64,000 nucleotides of DNA, taken from contig NZ_FRAM01000001.1 in the NCBI RefSeq assembly GCF_900142325.1, positions 62,001 through 126,000 on the forward strand, given 5' to 3'. The notes beneath the pieces are model-generated. The model had not been told where the DNA came from, searched no databases, and worked only from the letters and a program-made list of their open reading frames with translations. Position 1 is the first letter of the stretch; every line of letters begins with the position of its first letter. Source of the DNA: Epilithonimonas mollis. GTDB lineage: Bacteria; Bacteroidota; Bacteroidia; Flavobacteriales; Weeksellaceae. Made by a program: the position numbers and the translations under genes. This document shows, one piece after another, positions 59,260 through 64,000 of this stretch.

Positions 59260-59952
59260 TTAATGACTGTGAAAAAAATGACCAACTAAAGCAAGAGCTA
59301 TACCACAGATCACAAGCACAATCTTTTGCCAGTCCATCTTATGATTCTTGTTACTCTCAAAAATAATAACTGATGAGATATGCAGGAATATACCCCCGAC
59401 AACAGCAAGAAAATAAATTTTAAGATTTTCATTGAAGTATTTACCGAGAAGCATTCCTAAAGGTGAAGCCAGGGCAAAGATCAAGACAATGAGCCAGAAT
59501 TTTGTGGAAAAATTTTTGCTGTGAGCCAAGAAGCTTCCTAATACAAAAGAAATAGGAATATTATGAAACAAAATCCCTAATAAATAAGGAGAAATTGTTT
59601 CCTTTTCGTGAGACAAAGGAATTCCTTCTATAAAGGCGTGTACAAAAAGTCCAACAATTAACGCAAACGGAATAATAGAATGATCATCTGAATGATGGTG
59701 CAAATGGCCGTGCTCAAAGCCTTTCGTAAGATTTTCCAAAAGCATCTGAATAAGGACGCCAATAATCACAAAAATCCCGATGTTATGATCTTCAGAATGA
59801 TAAACTTCCGGAAAAACCTCATTCAGGCAAATAGTAATAAGAAAACCGGCGCTGAGAATCAAAAGATTTTTGGCAAATTGTTGTTTACTTCCGAAATATT
59901 TTCCGAGAAAAACACCAACCAAAACGCTTAAAATCAATAGAACTATAATCAT
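59260..59952 (-). CDS. ZIP-family divalent metal transporter
   Basis: 230 residues, about eight predicted membrane helices. ZIP features: a His-rich cytoplasmic loop (FEHGHLHHHSDDHS, about 79-92), then LIVGLFVHAFIEGIPLSHEKE with the H-x-F-x-E-G metal-site helix, and GILFHNIPISFVLGSFL with H-N-x-P. ZIP proteins bring zinc, iron or manganese into the cytoplasm. The ATG overlaps the stop of the methyltransferase gene by 4 nt, so the two are translationally coupled. Confidence 0.9.
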   Translation of the reverse strand: MIIVLLILSVLVGVFLGKYFGSKQQFAKNLLILSAGFLITICLNEVFPEVYHSEDHNIGIFVIIGVLIQMLLENLTKGFEHGHLHHHSDDHSIIPFALIVGLFVHAFIEGIPLSHEKETISPYLLGILFHNIPISFVLGSFLAHSKNFSTKFWLIVLIFALASPLGMLLGKYFNENLKIYFLAVVGGIFLHISSVIIFESNKNHKMDWQKIVLVICGIALALVGHFFHSH

Positions 59953-60677
59953 TTTCTGACTCTGAATAAGTTAATGCAACGCGGTGAACAATTTTCCTCA
60001 AAATCGCTAAGCTGATAATCACCCCAACGTTTAATCAGTTCGAAACCAAATTCATCAGCAAATTTCAGAATTTTTTCGGCAGATGTGAGCTTCACACGTT
60101 CAAAAAAGTGAAATTGCTTTCCCTGATCTTCAAAATCGATTTCCTTTATGATAAAATCATCCTCAATATGCTTTTTGATATTGAAAACAATATTTTCCTT
60201 TTCCACAGAAGATTGCGGTACGATAATATTCTTCACATAGTCCGCATTCAGAAAATCCAAAACGAAATAACCTTCATTTTTGAGAACCCCGGCCACTGAC
60301 CGGAAAACACTTTTATCCTCTTCTTCTGTCTCGAAGTAACCAAAGCTTGTAAACAGGTTGAAAACAGCATCTACTGGTCCACTTTCTATTTCATCCCGCA
60401 TATCATGAACACGGAATTTCAATGATTCATTCTCAAATTGTTTATCATAATTGATACTTTGCTCAGAAAGATCAAGACCTAAAACTTTATAACCCAATTT
60501 ATTGAGATAAACAGAATGTCTTCCTTTTCCGCAAGCCAGATCGATTATTTTTGATTTTTCTTCAAGATTCAGAAAATCAGTCAGAAGATTCAGAAAATTT
60601 TCTGCTTCCTTATAATCCCGATTGCTGTATAAAATATGATAATATGGTGTATCAAACCACTCTTCGAACCATTGCAT
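59949..60677 (-). CDS. class I SAM-dependent methyltransferase
   Basis: 242 residues. AdoMet motif I is SKIIDLACGKGRHSVYLNKLGYKVLGLDLSEQSI (about 42-75); GPVDAVFNLFTSFGYFETEEED is motif II-like, and GYFVLDFLNADYV motif III-like. There is no signal. The substrate is unknown; the fold is that of small-molecule methyltransferases. It overlaps the ZIP gene downstream by 4 nt, suggesting co-expression, but I see no biochemical link. Confidence 0.88.
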   Translation of the reverse strand: MQWFEEWFDTPYYHILYSNRDYKEAENFLNLLTDFLNLEEKSKIIDLACGKGRHSVYLNKLGYKVLGLDLSEQSINYDKQFENESLKFRVHDMRDEIESGPVDAVFNLFTSFGYFETEEEDKSVFRSVAGVLKNEGYFVLDFLNADYVKNIIVPQSSVEKENIVFNIKKHIEDDFIIKEIDFEDQGKQFHFFERVKLTSAEKILKFADEFGFELIKRWGDYQLSDFEENCSPRCINLFRVRK

Positions 60678-60775
60678 CCTGCAAAAATAAGGAAAATAGA
60701 CTTGAGATCAGCATAATGGAGACAACAGATTTTCCATAAGTTTTAAAGTCTATTATCTATCATCTAAATATCTAT

Positions 60776-60783
60776 TATCTTTG
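60776..60783 (+). promoter_or_regulatory. -7 element (TATCTTTG) directly before a start codon
   Basis: An exact TAnnTTTG match that ends 4 nt before the ATG at 60788. With a start site 4-7 nt downstream of the element, the mRNA would begin at or next to the ATG. Confidence 0.5.
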
Positions 60784-60787
60784 TGGG

Positions 60788-61954
60788 ATGAATACAGACA
60801 ATCTGCAAATACAGATCAAAACTTTTTTCGGATTAGAACAGGTTTTGGCGGAAGAAGTAAAAAAACTGGGTGGTAAAAAAGTTGAAGTTAAAAACCGTGC
60901 TGTCACCTGCGAAGGCGACCTGGGTTTTCTTTATAAACTTAATTATTCCTGCAGAACCGCTCTCAAGATCATCATTCCGGTTTTGGAATTCAAGGCATTT
61001 AATGAAGGAAAATATTATGATAAATTGTTTAAGTTCGAGTGGGATCAGTTTCTGGAAAAACACCAGTCATTTGCCATTGATGCGACAGTAAATTCTGAAA
61101 GATTCAGTCATTCCCAGTTCATGACTCTGAAAATGAAAGACGCTATTGTGGATTATTTCCAGGAAAAACATAACATAAGACCAAGTGTTAATAAAGATAA
61201 TCCTGACATCAAATTCCACCTACATATTGACAGAGAGTTGGTAACCATCTCTTTGGACAGTTCCGGCGAGCCGCTTTTCAAACGTGGTTACAGGAAAGAA
61301 CAGACTGTTGCGCCCATCAATGAAGTTTTGGCCAGCGGAATGCTGCAGCTTGCAGGCTGGGACGGAAAAGGTAATTTTTTGGATCCAATGTGTGGTTCAG
61401 GAACATTACTTATCGAAGCGGCAATGATTGCAATGGATCTTCCGGCTCAGATTTTCAGGAAAGAATTCGCATTCCAGAACTGGAAAAACTATGACGAAGA
61501 ATTATTCCTGAAAATCAAGGAATTCCGGATCAACAGAGTAAGAGAGTTCACGGGAAAAATTGTCGGTTATGATATGGATCCCAGAGCGCTGAATGCTGCG
61601 AGAAACAATATTGAAGCTGCAGAAATGGAAGATGTCATCGAAGTAAGAAAGCAGGATTTCTTTGAGTCTGAAAAAGATATGTTCCCGTTATTAATGGTTT
61701 TTAACCCGCCTTATGACGAAAGAATCTCTATTAATGATGATGACTTTTATAAAAAAATCGGAGATACTTTCAAACAACATTATCCAAATACTTTGGCCTG
61801 GCTGATCTCTGCAGACCTGGATGCGCCGAAGAAAATCGGACTTAGACCTTCAAGAAAAATAAAGTTATTCAACGGAAAATTGGAAACGAGATTTTTGCAG
61901 TATGAAATGTATGATGGTTCTAAGAAAGGGAAATATATAGATAAAGAATTATAG
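60788..61954 (+). CDS. THUMP-domain class I SAM rRNA methyltransferase (RlmL-N/TrmN-like)
   Basis: 388 residues. N-terminal THUMP region (about 1-160; QIKTFFGLEQVLAEEVKKLGG, FAIDATVNSERFSHSQFMTLKMKDAIVDYF), then the Rossmann methylase: NFLDPMCGSGTLLIEAAMIAMD (about 197-218), IVGYDMDPRALNAARNNIEAA and the catalytic LLMVFNPPYDERI with Asn-Pro-Pro-Tyr. This is the class that makes N2-methylguanine in 23S rRNA (G2445, RlmL N-terminal half) or tRNA. Target not decidable by eye. It converges with the next gene, overlapping it by 6 nt at the stops. Confidence 0.9.
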   Translation: MNTDNLQIQIKTFFGLEQVLAEEVKKLGGKKVEVKNRAVTCEGDLGFLYKLNYSCRTALKIIIPVLEFKAFNEGKYYDKLFKFEWDQFLEKHQSFAIDATVNSERFSHSQFMTLKMKDAIVDYFQEKHNIRPSVNKDNPDIKFHLHIDRELVTISLDSSGEPLFKRGYRKEQTVAPINEVLASGMLQLAGWDGKGNFLDPMCGSGTLLIEAAMIAMDLPAQIFRKEFAFQNWKNYDEELFLKIKEFRINRVREFTGKIVGYDMDPRALNAARNNIEAAEMEDVIEVRKQDFFESEKDMFPLLMVFNPPYDERISINDDDFYKKIGDTFKQHYPNTLAWLISADLDAPKKIGLRPSRKIKLFNGKLETRFLQYEMYDGSKKGKYIDKEL

Positions 61955-62236
61955 CTCAGTTAATATTTTAAAAATATAAAATAGGCCTAAAAGTATTATA
62001 AAAACTGACAATAAGACAACTCCATAAATTTTATAAATCTTTCGGGATTGTTGCAAATCAGAAACGCCATAATTTTCATTCATAGGAATTATGGCGTTTT
62101 CCTTTAGTATCAGATTAATCTGCTCACGATTCTCCTGGAGAAAATAATATCTTCGATCATCTGAAATATTCGTATTACTTATTTCTTCCACAAAAAAAGG
62201 AATTCTGTTTACCGAAAGAAGATTTTCAAACTGCAA
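61949..62236 (-). CDS. small membrane protein with DUF2007-like N-terminus
   Basis: 95 residues. The N-terminal part (MQFENLLSVNRIPFFVEEIS, DDRRYYFLQENREQINLIL) is compatible with the ferredoxin-like DUF2007 signal-transducing fold. One membrane helix lies near the C-terminus (IYGVVLLSVFIILLGLFYIFKIL, about 70-92). The stop overlaps that of the rRNA methyltransferase by 6 nt (tail-to-tail). The role is unknown and the DUF2007 link is a weak call. Confidence 0.6.
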   Translation of the reverse strand: MQFENLLSVNRIPFFVEEISNTNISDDRRYYFLQENREQINLILKENAIIPMNENYGVSDLQQSRKIYKIYGVVLLSVFIILLGLFYIFKILTEL

Positions 62237-62360
62237 AATAATCTTTGAATTGAATCAAAGTCTTGAAATGTTCTTTTTCGAAAATATTTAAATCCATGGT
62301 CACTTTTTTTCAAATTTAAAAGCTTTTTCAATATTTTTGGAAATAATTTCATAATTCACA

Positions 62361-63356
62361 TTGGCAACCATCTCCATCATCATAGCAATCTTCAACAGGA
62401 AAGACGAATTATTCGAGCTTCTTAATTCTCTTTCTCATCAGACAGATAAAAATTTCGAAGTAATCATTGTCGATGACGGTTCCAAAATCGCACTGCTCCC
62501 GACGGTACAATTATTTGAAGAACAACTGGACATTCAGTTTTTCAGGAAAGATAATTCAGGACCAGGACTAAGCCGGAATTACGGCGCAAAACGTGCGAAA
62601 AATGACTGGCTGGTTTTTGTAGATTCTGACGTGATCGTCGAAAAAGATTACATTGAAAATATCAAAAAAAACCTGACACAAAATCCTTGTGATGCTTTCG
62701 GTGGCGCAGATAAAGCACACAAAGGATTTAATCTGATGCAAAAAGCAATCTCCTACTCGATGACTTCGGTTTTCACAACCGGCGGAATCCGCGGAAATAA
62801 AAATGCCGTCACCAAATTCCAACCCAGAAGTTTCAATATGGGCGTCAATAAAAAGATTTTTCTGGAAGTCAACGGTTTTTCTGAAATGAGAATCGGTGAA
62901 GATCCAGATTTGTCAATGACACTTTGGGAAAATGGCTTTACAACTAGATTTTACGATAATATTGGTGTTTACCACAAACGAAGAACCGACTTTGGAAAAT
63001 TCTCAAAACAAGTGTATCAGTTCGGCTGCGCAAGACCGATTCTGAATCAAAGACATCCTGATTACGTAAAACCGACATTCTGGTTTCCAAGCCTATTTTT
63101 AATCGGATATCTGATGGGAATAATTCATTATTTCGTTTGGGAAAATGGTTTAATTCTAGCGTTATACGGACTTTATACATTTCTCGTTTTCTTCCACGCT
63201 TTGATAGTGACGAAAAATATCAGCATTGCCGGGATGGCCATTATTTCCACTTATATCCAAATGTTTTCTTACGGTTACGGCTTCCTGAAATCCTGGTTTC
63301 TTCTTAATATTATGAAGCAAAGTCCGAAAGAAGCTTTTCCGAAACATTTTCATTGA
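62361..63356 (+). CDS. family 2 glycosyltransferase
   Basis: 331 residues from a TTG start. An in-frame stop at 62352 excludes a longer protein, and no ATG occurs before the conserved strand, so TTG is needed. GT-A motifs: ISIIIAIFNRKDELFELLNS, FEVIIVDDGSK, SGPGLSRNYGAKRAKNDWLVFVDSD with the Asp-x-Asp, and NMGVNKKIFLEVNGFSEMRIGEDPDLSMTLW. The C-terminal 90 residues have two or three membrane helices (FWFPSLFLIGYLMGIIHYFVW, LILALYGLYTFLVFFHALIV). It transfers a sugar to a lipid or polysaccharide acceptor at the inner membrane. Substrate unknown. Confidence 0.9.
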   Translation: MATISIIIAIFNRKDELFELLNSLSHQTDKNFEVIIVDDGSKIALLPTVQLFEEQLDIQFFRKDNSGPGLSRNYGAKRAKNDWLVFVDSDVIVEKDYIENIKKNLTQNPCDAFGGADKAHKGFNLMQKAISYSMTSVFTTGGIRGNKNAVTKFQPRSFNMGVNKKIFLEVNGFSEMRIGEDPDLSMTLWENGFTTRFYDNIGVYHKRRTDFGKFSKQVYQFGCARPILNQRHPDYVKPTFWFPSLFLIGYLMGIIHYFVWENGLILALYGLYTFLVFFHALIVTKNISIAGMAIISTYIQMFSYGYGFLKSWFLLNIMKQSPKEAFPKHFH

Positions 63357-63442
63357 TTTTATTTAACAAATATTTATAGTTGAAAATTTAATTTTAAAAC
63401 ATTTTTTTACGAATTTTAAGTCAATCTAAAATCGTAAGAACT

Positions 63443-64000
63443 ATGTCAAAAAATATTGCAGACCAATTCGTTGAGATATTGGTACAAGCAGGAGTTAAAC
63501 GTTTGTATGCTGTCACGGGTGACAGTCTTAATTTTCTCAACGATGCCATAAAACGGGAAGGTTCTATTCGGTGGATTCATGTACGGCACGAAGAAGTTGG
63601 TGCCTTTGCTGCGGCTGCCGAAGCTGAGTTGGAAGGTCTGGCCGTTTGTGCAGGAAGTTCCGGTCCTGGTCATGTGCATCTCATCAACGGACTTTACGAA
63701 GCCAATCGCGGCAATGTTCCCGTTTTGGCAATTGCCTCAACTTGTGAAAGCACGGAGTTTGGAACTTCTTATTTTCAGGAAACGAATACGATTAAATTAT
63801 TTGATGACTGCTCTATTTATAACCAAATCGCCACAACGCCAGAACAAGCACCCAGAATGTTGCAAGCCGCTTTACAACACGCAATTTCTGAAAGAGGCGT
63901 TTCGGTATTGGGAATGCCTGGCGATCTTTTCGAGGCTAAAGCTGTAAAAAATATAAGCTCCGACCTTATCTTCAAAACCAATCCAAGAATTATCCCATCA
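63443..64000 (+). CDS. poxB: pyruvate oxidase/dehydrogenase (PoxB-like TPP enzyme), 3' end cut
   Basis: 186 codons are present before the window ends. The start is MSKNIADQFVEILVQAGVKR. TPP-enzyme N-terminal domain: RLYAVTGDSLNFLNDAIKRE, RHEEVGAFAAAAEAELEGLAVCAGSSGPGHVHLINGLYEA with the TPP Glu50 in HEEVG, and VPVLAIASTCESTEFGTSYFQETN, which fits pyruvate:quinone oxidoreductase PoxB. It oxidises pyruvate to acetate and CO2, feeding electrons to the quinone pool. The FAD and C-terminal domains lie beyond the window, so the exact subgroup (PoxB, Pox5 or acetolactate synthase-like) is a strong guess. Confidence 0.85.
   Translation, partial: MSKNIADQFVEILVQAGVKRLYAVTGDSLNFLNDAIKREGSIRWIHVRHEEVGAFAAAAEAELEGLAVCAGSSGPGHVHLINGLYEANRGNVPVLAIASTCESTEFGTSYFQETNTIKLFDDCSIYNQIATTPEQAPRMLQAALQHAISERGVSVLGMPGDLFEAKAVKNISSDLIFKTNPRIIPS

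Overview
This window looks like a piece of a chromosome from a Bacteroidota of class Flavobacteriia, most like Chryseobacterium or a close relative in Weeksellaceae. The evidence is type IX secretion C-terminal sorting domains (YPNP...G.Y..K type) on three exported proteins, promoters of the TAnnTTTG kind, weak Shine-Dalgarno use, a YtxJ bacillithiol-type protein, a DUF6266 protein, MbnP/MauG-type proteins and AT-rich spacers full of short dispersed repeats. I see no rRNA, tRNA, CRISPR array or insertion sequence.

Layout. 1-4.1 kb: small housekeeping or unknown genes (DUF4142 lipoprotein, DJ-1/PfpI protein, excisionase-like HTH protein) and a DUF6266 gene preceded by a nine-unit 11-bp repeat array. 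4.2-20.2 kb: an AT-rich defence island, all on the minus strand. An AbiV-like HEPN gene stands alone. A ten-gene operon then runs, in transcription order: SNF2-type helicase, DUF4391, type III Mod methylase, type III Res endonuclease, a 95-residue unknown, an XRE-like HTH, a GIY-YIG protein, two DUF262 (GmrSD-type) proteins and an orphan LytTR response regulator. It closes with a clear terminator. This is the best candidate here for an incompletely described system. 20.3-26.6 kb: a minus-strand envelope metal/redox cluster (outer-membrane barrel with a CDACGC motif, MauG/MbnH-like di-haem peroxidase, MbnP-like lipoprotein, exported superoxide dismutase, SCO protein, YHS lipoprotein, and two paralogous small CxGKCYL membrane proteins). 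26.6-27.2 kb: five tandem copies of a ~122-bp repeat.

27.3-38.7 kb: secreted endonuclease I, an orphan MnmA-C-terminal-like protein, a decayed EamA transporter, a two-component system divergent from an outer-membrane barrel receptor with a triple CATTAAC box between them, a giant AsmA-like protein and an AT-rich unknown with an internal duplication. 38.8-39.0 kb: a second helix-phased repeat array. 39.2-50.7 kb: glutaryl-CoA dehydrogenase, an AddB-like PD-(D/E)XK protein, a lipoprotein, RsmG, a large T9SS surface protein with three Ig/cadherin-like repeats, and a TPR-membrane-LuxR regulator, with an 18-bp perfect palindrome upstream of the surface gene. 50.9-64 kb: mostly core metabolism and stress genes: aminotransferase, a T9SS ELWxxDGT-repeat protein, a peroxiredoxin-thioredoxin-DUF6952 operon, adenosine deaminase, a YtxJ-Crp-nuclease-GNAT operon, ZIP transporter, methyltransferases, a GT2 glycosyltransferase and the 5' part of a PoxB-like enzyme.

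Functional names rest on motifs read by eye. No database search was run. Residue numbers are hand counts.
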